Of a stretch of DNA of 64,000 nt, positions 1 through 9,796 are shown one piece after another. Under the pieces are notes generated by a model that was not told the DNA's origin, did no database searches, and saw only the letters and a program-made list of their open reading frames with translations. Origin of the DNA: Salinimicrobium tongyeongense (GTDB lineage Bacteria > Bacteroidota > Bacteroidia > Flavobacteriales > Flavobacteriaceae); NCBI RefSeq assembly GCF_026109735.1, contig NZ_CP069620.1, forward strand, positions 1,240,001 through 1,304,000, read 5' to 3'. Each line of letters opens with the position of its first letter. The stretch's first letter is position 1. A program made the translations under genes and the position numbers.

Positions 1-1053
1 ACCAAGGAACGGGTTCATACCCGATACGAACATGTGGTGCCCCCAAACGATGGTTGAAAGAAAGGCAATTCCCAGAATGGAAGCGATCATCGCACGGTAT
101 CCAAAAATGGGTTTTCTGGAGTTGGTTGCAAGGATCTCTGAAGCGATACCCATGGCAGGAAGAATAACAATGTAAACTTCGGGGTGACCAAGGAACCAAA
201 AAAGGTGTTCAAACAGGATAGGCGACCCACCCTGGTAGTGCAATACTTCACCTCCAATATAGATATCACTTAAGAAGAACGAAGTTCCGAAGCTTCTATC
301 CATGATAAGCATCAAAGCTGCCGATAAGAGTACCGGGAAAGAAACCACCCCAATGATTGCAGTAACAAAAAGTGCCCAGATAGTCAATGGTAAACGGGTC
401 ATAGACATGCCCTTAGTTCTAAGGTTAATGACCGTAACAATATAGTTTAGCGAACCAAGTAGAGACGAAGCAATGAAGATGGCCATAGACACCAGCCAAA
501 GTGTCATTCCCAGCCCCGAACCACCAATAGCCTGTGGCAGTGCACTAAGCGGCGGATAGATAGTCCATCCTGCGGAAGCAGGACCCGACTCAATAAACAA
601 TGAGCTTAGCATGATGACACAGGAAAGGAAGAACAGCCAGTAAGAGAGCATATTCATAAATCCTGAAGCCATATCGCGGGCACCAATTTGAAGCGGAATC
701 AAAAGGTTACTAAAGGTTCCACTAAGCCCCTGTGTAAGTACAAAGAATACCATGATGGTACCGTGAATAGTCACAAGAGCAAGGTAGATCTCCTGGCTCA
801 TAACACCTCCCGGGGCCCATTTTCCTAAAAAGATCTCAAATATTTTAAATGATTCAGACGGCCAGGCAAGCTGCATACGGAAGAAAATGGACATTGCAAT
901 TCCAATAATCCCCATAAAAAGAGCCGTGAAAAGGTATTGCTTTGCAATAACCTTATGATCCATGCTGAATATATATTTCGTAAAGAAATTACCCTCATGG
1001 TGATGATCATCATGAGCGTGTTCATTAACCGGTACGTGTCCTACTGCTGACAT
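1..1053 (-). CDS. coxA: Cytochrome c oxidase subunit I, C-terminus beyond window
   Basis: Catalytic subunit of an aa3-type heme-copper oxidase, an inner-membrane proton pump reducing O2 with electrons from cytochrome c. The reading frame opens at the ATG at 1053 and runs without a stop off the left edge (351 codons visible). Visible signatures are a low-spin heme ligand His in TIHGT near residue 96, the Cu-B/cross-link motif GHPEVY near residue 287 and the Cu-B His-His pair (WGHHMF) near residue 338. The N-terminus is His/Asp rich, as usual in Bacteroidota CoxA. It follows coxB by 21 bases, so it is the distal gene of the act-cox operon. The product is secure; only its end is unseen. Confidence 0.95.
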   Translation of the reverse strand, partial: MSAVGHVPVNEHAHDDHHHEGNFFTKYIFSMDHKVIAKQYLFTALFMGIIGIAMSIFFRMQLAWPSESFKIFEIFLGKWAPGGVMSQEIYLALVTIHGTIMVFFVLTQGLSGTFSNLLIPLQIGARDMASGFMNMLSYWLFFLSCVIMLSSLFIESGPASAGWTIYPPLSALPQAIGGSGLGMTLWLVSMAIFIASSLLGSLNYIVTVINLRTKGMSMTRLPLTIWALFVTAIIGVVSFPVLLSAALMLIMDRSFGTSFFLSDIYIGGEVLHYQGGSPILFEHLFWFLGHPEVYIVILPAMGIASEILATNSRKPIFGYRAMIASILGIAFLSTIVWGHHMFVSGMNPFLG

Positions 1054-1074
1054 ATTTCTTTATTCTTAACTTTA

Positions 1075-2202
1075 TTAATTTTCTACCTGTGCAAGTTCGT
1101 TCCCGCTACTTTGTTCTACCTGCGTGCCTGCAGTTGCTGCTTGCATGGTTTCAGAATACTCCTTTTGTTCTGCCATCCAGGTATTGAATTCTTCTTCGGT
1201 CTCTACAACTACTTTCATTTGCATGTTGTAGTGTGCCACACCACAAATTTTATTACACAACAGGTAATATTCAAATTGCTCATAGTCTCCCAAAGGTTCT
1301 TCCCCCAATGCAGCAAGCTCGGCGCTCTTCTCTCTTCTTATTTCATTAATATATGCGACCTTGTCTCTCATATATTCGGTCTCATTGATCTCATCGGTAG
1401 TTACAGTTGGCGTGAATGAGAACTGAGTGATCATTCCAGGAACCACGTTCATTTGAGCTCTAAAGTGTGGGAAGTATGCAGAGTGCAGCACATCCTGCGA
1501 TCTCATTTTGAACAATACAGGCCTGTTCACCGGAAGGTGGATCTCTGCCGTGATCACATCATCCATTGCATAAGGATCGCTTTCATCAACCCCCATAGTG
1601 TTAGCTCCTTCAATAAAACGAACGTTTGCTTTTCCAAGAACATTATCCTGCCCGGCATAACGTGCCTGCCAGCTAAATTGTTTGGCATAAAGTTCAATGA
1701 CAATAGGGTCATCTTCTTCATCAACATCCATAATATCACTCCAGGTAAACAATCCGTAGATGATCAACCCGGCCAGTACAATTACCGGAATGATGGTCCA
1801 AACAAATTCCAGCTTATCGTTATCGGCAAAGAAAAGTGCTTTCTGCCCTTTTTTACCTTTGTATTTAAAGGCAAAGTAGTGAAGAAGGCCCTGGGTGATC
1901 ACCTGCACAAACATGATCACAGCCATGGTAATCAACAAGAGGTTGTCATAATCGGCTCCATGTTCTGAAGAAGCTGCAGGTAAAGCCCTGTCGCTAAAGT
2001 TCCAGAAGTTGTAAAGCATGAAAAGATAGAATGCGATACCAAAGGCAAGCATTAGGTTCCCCTGAGTTCTGTTATCCTTATCACTTGCGACCTCAGAAGC
2101 ATCGGTGGAACTGGTGTTCCTCGATAATTGAAAGATCCTGGAAAGCTGCCAGATAGTTATCGCAAATAATGCTACTACTATTATGATTAAAAATACTGTC
2201 AT
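1075..2202 (-). CDS. coxB: Cytochrome c oxidase subunit II
   Basis: Carries the Cu-A centre that accepts electrons from cytochrome c and passes them to CoxA. The 375-residue product has hydrophobic segments near 1-22, 48-67, 88-112 and 131-154, then a periplasmic cupredoxin domain. Cu-A ligands are visible as H240 and the motif CNKICGVAHYNM (C316, C320, H324, M327). The spacing from H240 to C316 is 76 residues, about 40 more than in classical CoxB, because of a charged insertion (roughly 268-308). There are more N-terminal helices than the usual two. It sits between actF and coxA in one operon. Confidence 0.94.
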   Translation of the reverse strand: MTVFLIIIVVALFAITIWQLSRIFQLSRNTSSTDASEVASDKDNRTQGNLMLAFGIAFYLFMLYNFWNFSDRALPAASSEHGADYDNLLLITMAVIMFVQVITQGLLHYFAFKYKGKKGQKALFFADNDKLEFVWTIIPVIVLAGLIIYGLFTWSDIMDVDEEDDPIVIELYAKQFSWQARYAGQDNVLGKANVRFIEGANTMGVDESDPYAMDDVITAEIHLPVNRPVLFKMRSQDVLHSAYFPHFRAQMNVVPGMITQFSFTPTVTTDEINETEYMRDKVAYINEIRREKSAELAALGEEPLGDYEQFEYYLLCNKICGVAHYNMQMKVVVETEEEFNTWMAEQKEYSETMQAATAGTQVEQSSGNELAQVEN

Positions 2203-2228
2203 TTTATAGTTTCTCTTTTAACAATCTT

Positions 2229-3620
2229 TTAATAATGATAATGCTCACTCTCCTTGATGAAAGGATTGCCTTTAGCCAGTAATGGTGCTTTTGTTAGGGC
2301 GCTAAATACCACAAAAATAAATAATCCTCCAAAAAATGCGAGCGCACTAAGTTCAGGAATACCAATGAACCATGATTCTCCCACGGTTGCAGGCATTACC
2401 ATCACAAAAATATCCAGATAATGACCCAGTAAGATAACTATTCCGGTCATTACCACAAACCAGTTCACCCTTTTAAAATCGCTGTTCATAAGCAAGAGTA
2501 CAGGGAATAGGAAGTTCACGGCCACCATACCAAAGAATACCAGTCCGTAATCTTCTATACGCGCCACAAAATAGGTAACCTCTTCAGGAATGTTAGAGTA
2601 CCAGATAAGAAGGAATTGTGAGAACCACAGGTAAGTCCAGAAGATACTGATACCAAACATGAACTTCGCAAGATCGTGTATGTGGCTGTCATTAACAAAA
2701 GGAAGATAGCTGCGGGATTTCAGGTATATAGTCACCAATGCAATAACGGTAATTCCTGACACAAACATACTGGAGAATACATACCATCCAAAAAGGGTAC
2801 TAAACCAGTGCGGATCAAGGCTCATAATCCAGTCCCATGACATCATAGATTCAGTAACTATAAAAAATACAAGGAAACCTGCAGATAATTTAAAGTTCTT
2901 CTTGTACCAGGTAATATCTTTAGCATCGTCCTGTCTTCTTGAATTTCTGGTAAGAAGATATCTGAAGAAGGCCCAGCCACCAATGTAAATAGCTGCCCTA
3001 ATCAGGAAAAAGGGAACGTTAAGGTAACCCTGTTTATTCTGAATAATCTCATCGTGCGCTACAACTTCAGGATCCATCCACACAAATAAATGGTTGAGAT
3101 GGAGACCGGAAAGCACCAGTAAAACAAACATAATCACACCACCCGGAAGAAGGTACGCAGTGATCCCTTCCATCACTCTAAAGAGTACAGGCGACCATCC
3201 GGCCTGCGCTGCAAACTGTATGGCGTAAAAAGCCAGCACTCCAAGTGAAATCATAAAAAAGAAGAAAGCAGCAACATATAATGCCGCCCATGGCTTATTC
3301 TGAAGCTGATGTAAAATGTGCTCCAGGTGAACCAATTCAGCATCTTCGGCCATTTTGTGCACTTCTTCATCTGTACGATCGGTTTCTACTTTATGTTCAG
3401 AAGGCACATAATCAAAACCCCTGGCATCATCTTCCAATTCATCTTCAGTTTGCCCGGTTAAAGGCATTTCAACCATTTCTCCATGATCATCATGTGCCAC
3501 AAGCTCCCTCACATCTTCAATAGTAGAAGGAACGGCAATAAATCCGTAGACAAGGCCCAGGAGACCAACAACCATGAGGACAATGGAAAATAATTTTAAT
3601 TTACTGGATAGCGTGTACAT
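2229..3620 (-). CDS. actF: Alternative complex III subunit ActF
   Basis: Integral membrane subunit of alternative complex III (quinol:cytochrome c oxidoreductase), the bc1 replacement in many Bacteroidota. The 463-residue protein has an N-terminal helix, an acidic His/Glu-rich loop (about 35-100) and then about nine further hydrophobic segments. I see no cofactor-binding motif; in this family ActF is a homologue of the quinone-side membrane subunit ActC. The call rests on position between actE and coxB and on the general NrfD-like helix pattern. The gene is intact and spaced 26-27 bases from both neighbours. Confidence 0.88.
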   Translation of the reverse strand: MYTLSSKLKLFSIVLMVVGLLGLVYGFIAVPSTIEDVRELVAHDDHGEMVEMPLTGQTEDELEDDARGFDYVPSEHKVETDRTDEEVHKMAEDAELVHLEHILHQLQNKPWAALYVAAFFFFMISLGVLAFYAIQFAAQAGWSPVLFRVMEGITAYLLPGGVIMFVLLVLSGLHLNHLFVWMDPEVVAHDEIIQNKQGYLNVPFFLIRAAIYIGGWAFFRYLLTRNSRRQDDAKDITWYKKNFKLSAGFLVFFIVTESMMSWDWIMSLDPHWFSTLFGWYVFSSMFVSGITVIALVTIYLKSRSYLPFVNDSHIHDLAKFMFGISIFWTYLWFSQFLLIWYSNIPEEVTYFVARIEDYGLVFFGMVAVNFLFPVLLLMNSDFKRVNWFVVMTGIVILLGHYLDIFVMVMPATVGESWFIGIPELSALAFFGGLFIFVVFSALTKAPLLAKGNPFIKESEHYHY

Positions 3621-3647
3621 ATTATCTAATATCTAATGCTGTTATTC

Positions 3648-4334
3648 TTAGTTTTCGTCAATTGGTTCTCCTTCGGGCTCAGTCTGTTTCACCTCCATTT
3701 GCTGTTCAGCGTTTACCGGCGGCATAAGGTTTGCTTCGGGCTCATTGCCGGGCAGGGAATCAAATGCTCTTTCGGGACCACCTTCAAGCTGGTTTTTGAG
3801 GTTCATCACATAATGATCTATTTTCCAACGTTCTTCTATGGAAGTCTGGGAAGCATAAGATCCCATTGCATTTAATCCATAGTACATTACATGGTAAACA
3901 CTTCCTTCTGTGATCGCTCTCCCCACGTCTGAATAACTTGGAATACCGAGAATCTTCTCGCGTTGCACCAAAATACCTTTTCCGTCCCCCTTGTCACCGT
4001 GGCAAACTGCACAATAGATGGTGTATAAGGCTTTACCTTCAGCCAGGTTATCTTCGGTGTATGGCAGCGGATTCTTCAATTCGGCTTTCGCAGCAGCATA
4101 ACCTTGCGGCGAATTCTCATATTCGTAAGGTTTCCAGCCTCTTGATACTGTTCCCTCTGCGGGAAGTTTAGCTTCCTGTTCATTAACAAAAACTTCGTAA
4201 GCTCCATAAGGTTCATAGCTTACCGTCTCGTACATATTGGGCATATATTGGTAATTGGGCTTGGAGTTCTCCACACAGGAAACCGCAGTTACCGCTAAAA
4301 TGAAAAATATGGATCTTTTAAATAAACTTTTCAT
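3648..4334 (-). CDS. actE: Alternative complex III monoheme cytochrome c subunit ActE
   Basis: Membrane-anchored c-type cytochrome that relays electrons out of alternative complex III. The 228-residue product begins with a lipoprotein signal (LAVTAVSC, lipid-modified C20). One heme site CAVCH (C108, C111, H112) is visible, with a probable distal Met at M157 (NAMGSY). The C-terminal tail is acidic and Glu/Pro rich. It lies 5 bases downstream of actD and upstream of actF, the expected order. Confidence 0.92.
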   Translation of the reverse strand: MKSLFKRSIFFILAVTAVSCVENSKPNYQYMPNMYETVSYEPYGAYEVFVNEQEAKLPAEGTVSRGWKPYEYENSPQGYAAAKAELKNPLPYTEDNLAEGKALYTIYCAVCHGDKGDGKGILVQREKILGIPSYSDVGRAITEGSVYHVMYYGLNAMGSYASQTSIEERWKIDHYVMNLKNQLEGGPERAFDSLPGNEPEANLMPPVNAEQQMEVKQTEPEGEPIDEN

Positions 4335-4339
4335 CGGGT

Positions 4340-4867
4340 TTATTTCTTATCTATTAGTTTAATTTCAGAAGCACCGGTGTTAAATAAAAATCCGGTTAGC
4401 TCCTCTGCATCATGGCTCCCAACTACAACTTCCATCAAAAAATGATCATCTGTGGTTCTAATGTCAGGGTTTTCAGCATTCTTGAACGGCCACAATTTAC
4501 TTCTCATAAAGAAAGTAAATACCATAAGGTGGGCAGCAAAGAACACAGTTAGCTCAAACATAATAGGAACGAAGGAAGGCATGTTCTGGATAAAGCTGAA
4601 ACTTGGTTTTCCACCAATATCCATAGGCCAGTCTTCGATCATTATAAAATTCATCATGGCTACTGCTACCGAAAGGCCAACAATCCCATAAAGAAAAGCC
4701 GTGATCGCCAATCTTGTTGGTGCCAGCCCCATGGCTTTATCGAGCCCGTGTACGGGAAAAGGTGTATATATTTCCCCAATGCTGTAGCGGGCTTCCCTTA
4801 CTTGCCTTACAGCCTGTAAAAGCAAGTCGTCATCTGTATAAAGAGCGTGTATAACTTTAGATGCCAT
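4340..4867 (-). CDS. actD: Alternative complex III subunit ActD (DUF3341)
   Basis: Small membrane subunit of alternative complex III. The 175-residue protein matches the DUF3341 pattern: a soluble N-terminal alpha/beta part beginning with a LYTDDDLLLQAV-type sequence, two transmembrane helices (about 55-77 and 100-120) and a short C-terminal soluble tail. It has no redox cofactor motif, as expected for the family. It sits 2 bases after actC and 5 bases before actE, so translational coupling is likely. Confidence 0.92.
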   Translation of the reverse strand: MASKVIHALYTDDDLLLQAVRQVREARYSIGEIYTPFPVHGLDKAMGLAPTRLAITAFLYGIVGLSVAVAMMNFIMIEDWPMDIGGKPSFSFIQNMPSFVPIMFELTVFFAAHLMVFTFFMRSKLWPFKNAENPDIRTTDDHFLMEVVVGSHDAEELTGFLFNTGASEIKLIDKK

Positions 4868-4869
4868 TC

Positions 4870-6663
4870 TTATTTACTTTTTAGTTCGTTTGCCTGCTGG
4901 TTCCAGTCCCCTCGGTTATCGGCAGTAGGGAAATTCTCTATTACCTTATCAAGAAGGGCGTAATCTTCAAAGCTGAGATTGCTTACCTGTGCATAAGTGT
5001 ATATCCCAACCTGATGTAACCTCTGTTCTACTACAGGACCTACACCATTTAATTTCTGAAGATCATCGGCAGATGCTGTACCCGGGTCAAAAATGCCAAT
5101 TCTGTGCAGCATTTCATCAATCTTATCCCGGTCAACTTCAGAGTTTGTCAATCCTTCGGTATGCGTTGTGGGTTCGTGCTCCCGTTTTGCCTCAAATTCC
5201 CCTCTCTTTATCCAACCTTCAGCCTTATTAACAGCAGGTTCTTTTCCTACAGGGTTTGGGTTTACGTGATCAACATGATCTCCATGTTCCTCCCTTAACT
5301 TCTTATACCTGTCTCCAGAAGCTTTCAGAATAGTTTTCACTTCGGCCTGTGCAATTACAGGGAAAGTTCTCGCATATAAAAGGAACAGTACAAAGAAGAA
5401 GCCGATGGTTCCAATGAAAATCCCGATATCAACGAATGTTGGCGAGAACATGGTCCATGACGAGGGCAGGTAATCTCTGTGCAGTGAGGTCACAATAATT
5501 ACGAATCGCTCAAACCACATCCCTATGTTTACCACAATAGAGATAAAGAAAGAGAACATGATGCTGGTACGCAGTTTCTTGAACCACATGAACTGCGGAG
5601 AAAATACGTTACAGGTCATCATCGCCCAATAAGCCCACGCGTAAGGCCCTGTTGCCCTGTTAAGGAAAGCGTACTGCTCATATTCAACACCAGAGTACCA
5701 TGCCATGAACAGCTCTGTGATATAGGCGACACCTACAATAGAACCGGTGATCATGATAACGATGTTCATAAGCTCAATATGCTGAATGGTAATGTAATCT
5801 TCAAGATGAGACACCTTTCTCATGATGATGAGCAGGGTGTTTACCATGGCAAAACCAGAGAAGATAGCTCCCGCAACAAAGTAAGGGGGGAAGATGGTGG
5901 TGTGCCATCCCGGGATTACCGAAGTAGCAAAGTCAAAAGATACGATAGTGTGTACCGAAAGTACAAGAGGAGTCGCCAAACCGGCCAAAACCAGTGATAC
6001 TTCCTCAAAACGCTGCCAGTCTTTAGCACGGCCGCTCCACCCAAAGCTCAATATTCCGTAAATATGTTTCTGAAAGGGTTTTACAGCACGGTCTCTAATC
6101 ATCGCAAAATCGGGAAGCAATCCTGTCCACCAGAATACTAAGGAAACAGAAAGATAGGTAGAGATTGCGAATACGTCCCACAGTAGCGGAGAGTTAAAGT
6201 TAACCCAGAGAGAACCGAACTGGTTTGGAATTGGCAGCACCCAGTATGCAAGCCATGGGCGCCCCATGTGAATGATTGGGAACAATCCTGCCTGTACAAC
6301 CGAAAAGATGGTCATGGCTTCGGCAGAACGGTTAATTGCCATTCTCCATTTTTGACGGAAAAGTAAAAGAACCGCCGAGATAAGGGTACCGGCGTGACCA
6401 ATACCAACCCACCATACAAAGTTAGTGATATCCCAGGCCCAACCCACGGTCCTGTTCAATCCCCAGGTTCCAATTCCTGTAGAAACGGTATAGATAATAC
6501 AACCTAATCCCCATAGAAAAGCGACAAGTGCAATAGAGAAAACTATCCACCATGATTTGTTAGCTCGTCCTTCAACAGGCGCAGCAACATCGGCCGTAAC
6601 ATCATGATAGGTCTTATCGCCAAGTACTAAAGGCTTTCGAATAGGTGCTTCGTAATGAGACAT
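4870..6663 (-). CDS. actC: Alternative complex III subunit ActC (NrfD-like) with C-terminal helix-hairpin-helix domain
   Basis: Quinol-oxidising membrane subunit of alternative complex III, NrfD/PsrC family, with about ten transmembrane helices in the first 460 residues. After the last helix a soluble extension of about 120 residues follows. Its charged linker leads into a helix-hairpin-helix-like module near 529-579 (LQKLNGVGPVVEQRLHQVGI), the fold of the 'predicted flap endonuclease-1-like 5' DNA nuclease' and DUF4332 type. That module normally binds DNA or mediates protein contacts and is not needed for quinol oxidation, so its role here is unknown. Total length is 597 residues, longer than a bare NrfD subunit. 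Confidence 0.93.
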   Translation of the reverse strand: MSHYEAPIRKPLVLGDKTYHDVTADVAAPVEGRANKSWWIVFSIALVAFLWGLGCIIYTVSTGIGTWGLNRTVGWAWDITNFVWWVGIGHAGTLISAVLLLFRQKWRMAINRSAEAMTIFSVVQAGLFPIIHMGRPWLAYWVLPIPNQFGSLWVNFNSPLLWDVFAISTYLSVSLVFWWTGLLPDFAMIRDRAVKPFQKHIYGILSFGWSGRAKDWQRFEEVSLVLAGLATPLVLSVHTIVSFDFATSVIPGWHTTIFPPYFVAGAIFSGFAMVNTLLIIMRKVSHLEDYITIQHIELMNIVIMITGSIVGVAYITELFMAWYSGVEYEQYAFLNRATGPYAWAYWAMMTCNVFSPQFMWFKKLRTSIMFSFFISIVVNIGMWFERFVIIVTSLHRDYLPSSWTMFSPTFVDIGIFIGTIGFFFVLFLLYARTFPVIAQAEVKTILKASGDRYKKLREEHGDHVDHVNPNPVGKEPAVNKAEGWIKRGEFEAKREHEPTTHTEGLTNSEVDRDKIDEMLHRIGIFDPGTASADDLQKLNGVGPVVEQRLHQVGIYTYAQVSNLSFEDYALLDKVIENFPTADNRGDWNQQANELKSK

Positions 6664-6696
6664 ATGCTTTTTGTAATTAATTCTTTAACTGTTTAT

Positions 6697-9600
6697 TTAT
6701 GCTTCAGATGTATTGCGAACCTTTGTCTGGTACATTACGTTTGGTTTTGTTCCCACATATTCCAGCGCATGGTACATACGGTCATCTTCACTCAATGCTG
6801 CAATTTTACTGGATTCATCATTCACATCTCCAAACACGATAGCTCCTTTGTCACAGGCTGCCGAACAGGCCGTTTGGAACTCTCCATCCTCAATCGCACG
6901 GCCTTCACGCTTAGCATCAAGAATAGTCTTTTGTGTACGCTGAATACAGAAAGAACATTTTTCCATAACACCTCTCGAACGAACGGTAACGTCTGGGTTC
7001 AACACCATACGGCCAAGGTCGTTGTTCATGTTATAATCAAACTCGTCATTCTTGTTGTAAAGGAACCAGTTGAACCTTCTCACTTTGTAAGGACAGTTGT
7101 TTGCACAGTAACGGGTACCAACACATCTATTGTAGATCATTTGGTTCTGCCCCTGGCGCCCGTGCATAGTTGCAGCTACAGGACATACAGTTTCACACGG
7201 AGCATGGTTACAGTGCTGGCAAAGCATTGGCTGGAACACAACCTGAGGGTTATCTGAAGCTACTTCCATCTCTCCAAACTGAGAAAGAGAATCGCCAAGA
7301 CCACTCATATTTTCCTTCTTCTCAACATCCTGCTCAAAACTTTCTTCAGAAGAGTAATAACGGTCAATACGCAACCAGTGCATATCGCGGTACTTTCTCA
7401 CTTCTTCTTTCCCAACAACAGGAACATTGTTCTCGGCGTGACATGCAATCACACAAGCCCCACAACCTGTACAGGCATTAAGATCAATAGACATCTTGAA
7501 GTGATGCCCTACCGAACGGTCAAAACCATCCCAAAGATCAACATCTGGTGAAGTCACCGGAGTCTCAACGTGGTTAAGGGAAACTTCAGGCATGTGGTTC
7601 CACACATGAGAATCTTGTGTGTTAAAGATCTCAAGCGTAGTTTCTTTAATAATATCGTTCCTACCCATTAGAGTAGTATGCAGCTGCAAACATGCAAATT
7701 CATGCACTCCCGCAGCTTTTTCTATAGTAACCTGCTGGTGAGATTTAAAATCTTTGTAAAGCGGATAAGCATTCACACCAACCTGCATCTCCTTTTGTAT
7801 GCCTTCTTTTTTACCATAACCCAGGGCAAGGGAAACCACTCCCTTAGCCTGACCCGGCTGAATGAACACAGGCACTTTTTCAAGCACAGTATCCCCAACT
7901 TTCAGATTGACGTAGTTTCCATTAAGAGCCCCGTTGGCTACGTGTTCATTTTCAAGCCCAAGCGCTTCGGCATCGGCTCGTGAAATTTTAAGGTAGTTAT
8001 CCCATGAAGCACGGGTAATTGGATCGGGCAGTTCCTGCAGCCATGGGTTGTTAGCCTGATTTCCCGATCCTAAAGCCACAGAAGTGTACAGCTCGAGTTC
8101 AAGCCCCTCCCCCTGCGCCGCAGAGAGATTTCTAACAGCTGCGCTCTCGTCAAAAGATACTGAGGTCGGTGCTTGATCGGCTCCCACCTGGGTAGCAAAA
8201 GGAGAAGTTCCTTCAAAAACCCCGTCGTGAAGCGCATCAATCCAGGAACCGGCACCCATAGCACCTTCCCAGGTCTGTTTTAGATAATCTGCGTATGATG
8301 TATTGTTATCGGTCCATCTTAGAAGTACATCCTGGAACTGACTTGTATCAAAAAGAGGTCTGATGGTTGGCTGCATCAAACCAAACTTTTGAGTGGTAAA
8401 CTCAACATCACCCCAACTTTCAAGATAATGTGGCGTTGCAGCTACGTAATTAGAAAGAAGTGCGGTCTCGTCGTTCTTCATCGAGAAAGTGACTTTTAAG
8501 TCTACCTTAGACATCCCTTCCACAAATTCATCGGCGAACGGCAGGCTGTAAGCAGGATTAACACCGGCCACAAGCAGAGCCCCCACCTGTCCGGCTTTCA
8601 TATCGGCCACCAGTTGTTTTACTGCGGCAGTATTACCCTGGCGCAACATTCTTGGACTGGCAGTATCCATCACCCCACTTCCAAGAGCTTCATTTATTGA
8701 AAGCGCAAGTGCCTGTGCGTCAACATCAGGAATACCTGTTACCACCACAGCTCCGTTTCCGGCTTTACGCAATTGCCTTGCAGCTTTTACAAGTGCATCG
8801 TCAATATGCGCAGGCAGGTTACTTGTAGAAGCACCCCCAGTTACATACCCATGAAGTGCCGCAAGAGCTGCCTTCTGTTGAGAAAGGGTTAAGCTTATCC
8901 TTCTATCGGCATTGGCCCCACTAAGAGTAAAATTAGATTCAAACTGTACGTGCCTTGACATTTTTCCATTCTTCGGAATACGCCCTTTTGCATAAGCAGC
9001 ATCGTAGCCACCACCTGCCCAGTCTCCAAGGAAGTCGGCTCCAATAGAAACAATCACTTCCGCTTTGGCAAAATCGTAATTTGGAAGCGCCCTACGCCCG
9101 TAACGAGCCTGAAAAGCTTCAAGCGCGGCATCTTCAGAAACAGCATCATACACAACGTGCCTCACATTCCCATACTTCTGTGAAAACTCGCTGATCAATT
9201 TAGAAGTAGATGGGCTGGCAAAAGTTTGCGTCAACAGAACAATCTCTCCATTCACGCTGTTAAGCTTCTCCTTCACCTCCCGGTCAAACTGCTCCCAGGA
9301 AACCACTTCTCCATTAGCCAATGGCCTTTGCAGCCTTTTGTTATCATATAAAGAAAGTACAGATGCATGCACCCTGGCATTTGCACCTGTAGTTCCCATG
9401 GTATTCTGCTCTATTTTAATAGGACGACCTTCGCGTGTCTTTACAAGGACACTTGAAAAATCAAATCCATCAGCCATAGTAGTAGCATAATAATTAGCTA
9501 CCCCGGGCACAATCCTTTCCGGCTGCACCACATAAGGAATAGACTTCATTACCGGACCCTCACAGGCAGCAAGGGAAGCCGCTGCAGTACTAAAACCAAC

Positions 9601-9774
9601 GTACTTCAAAAAGTCTCTCCTGGAAGTAGTTGATCCTTCAAGAGTCTCTTTGTTACCCAAAAATTCATCTGTAGGGATCTCTTCTACAAATTCCTTTTGG
9701 CTGTGCGTCTCAACAATTGAGCTGGATTCCTTCAGCTCTTCAACACTTTTCCAGTATTTCTTGTTTGATGACAT
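6697..9774 (-). CDS. actB: Alternative complex III iron-sulfur subunit ActB (molybdopterin-oxidoreductase-like)
   Basis: Large peripheral subunit of alternative complex III, a natural fusion of a molybdopterin-oxidoreductase-like domain (about 80-720) and an FeS ferredoxin-like domain (about 740-980). The N-terminus shows a twin-arginine motif SRRDFLKY (R52, R53) followed by LAAC at 68-71, so Tat export with lipid anchoring at C71 is plausible. Four cysteine groups are visible: CTGCGACVIAC, CQHCNHAPCETVC, CVGTRYCANNC and CSFC...CSAAC. Known ActB proteins do not bind molybdenum cofactor and I see no catalytic cysteine for it. The product is 1025 residues. Confidence 0.95.
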   Translation of the reverse strand: MSSNKKYWKSVEELKESSSIVETHSQKEFVEEIPTDEFLGNKETLEGSTTSRRDFLKYVGFSTAAASLAACEGPVMKSIPYVVQPERIVPGVANYYATTMADGFDFSSVLVKTREGRPIKIEQNTMGTTGANARVHASVLSLYDNKRLQRPLANGEVVSWEQFDREVKEKLNSVNGEIVLLTQTFASPSTSKLISEFSQKYGNVRHVVYDAVSEDAALEAFQARYGRRALPNYDFAKAEVIVSIGADFLGDWAGGGYDAAYAKGRIPKNGKMSRHVQFESNFTLSGANADRRISLTLSQQKAALAALHGYVTGGASTSNLPAHIDDALVKAARQLRKAGNGAVVVTGIPDVDAQALALSINEALGSGVMDTASPRMLRQGNTAAVKQLVADMKAGQVGALLVAGVNPAYSLPFADEFVEGMSKVDLKVTFSMKNDETALLSNYVAATPHYLESWGDVEFTTQKFGLMQPTIRPLFDTSQFQDVLLRWTDNNTSYADYLKQTWEGAMGAGSWIDALHDGVFEGTSPFATQVGADQAPTSVSFDESAAVRNLSAAQGEGLELELYTSVALGSGNQANNPWLQELPDPITRASWDNYLKISRADAEALGLENEHVANGALNGNYVNLKVGDTVLEKVPVFIQPGQAKGVVSLALGYGKKEGIQKEMQVGVNAYPLYKDFKSHQQVTIEKAAGVHEFACLQLHTTLMGRNDIIKETTLEIFNTQDSHVWNHMPEVSLNHVETPVTSPDVDLWDGFDRSVGHHFKMSIDLNACTGCGACVIACHAENNVPVVGKEEVRKYRDMHWLRIDRYYSSEESFEQDVEKKENMSGLGDSLSQFGEMEVASDNPQVVFQPMLCQHCNHAPCETVCPVAATMHGRQGQNQMIYNRCVGTRYCANNCPYKVRRFNWFLYNKNDEFDYNMNNDLGRMVLNPDVTVRSRGVMEKCSFCIQRTQKTILDAKREGRAIEDGEFQTACSAACDKGAIVFGDVNDESSKIAALSEDDRMYHALEYVGTKPNVMYQTKVRNTSEA

Positions 9775-9796
9775 ATGCTTACTTTCTACTTTTTAA

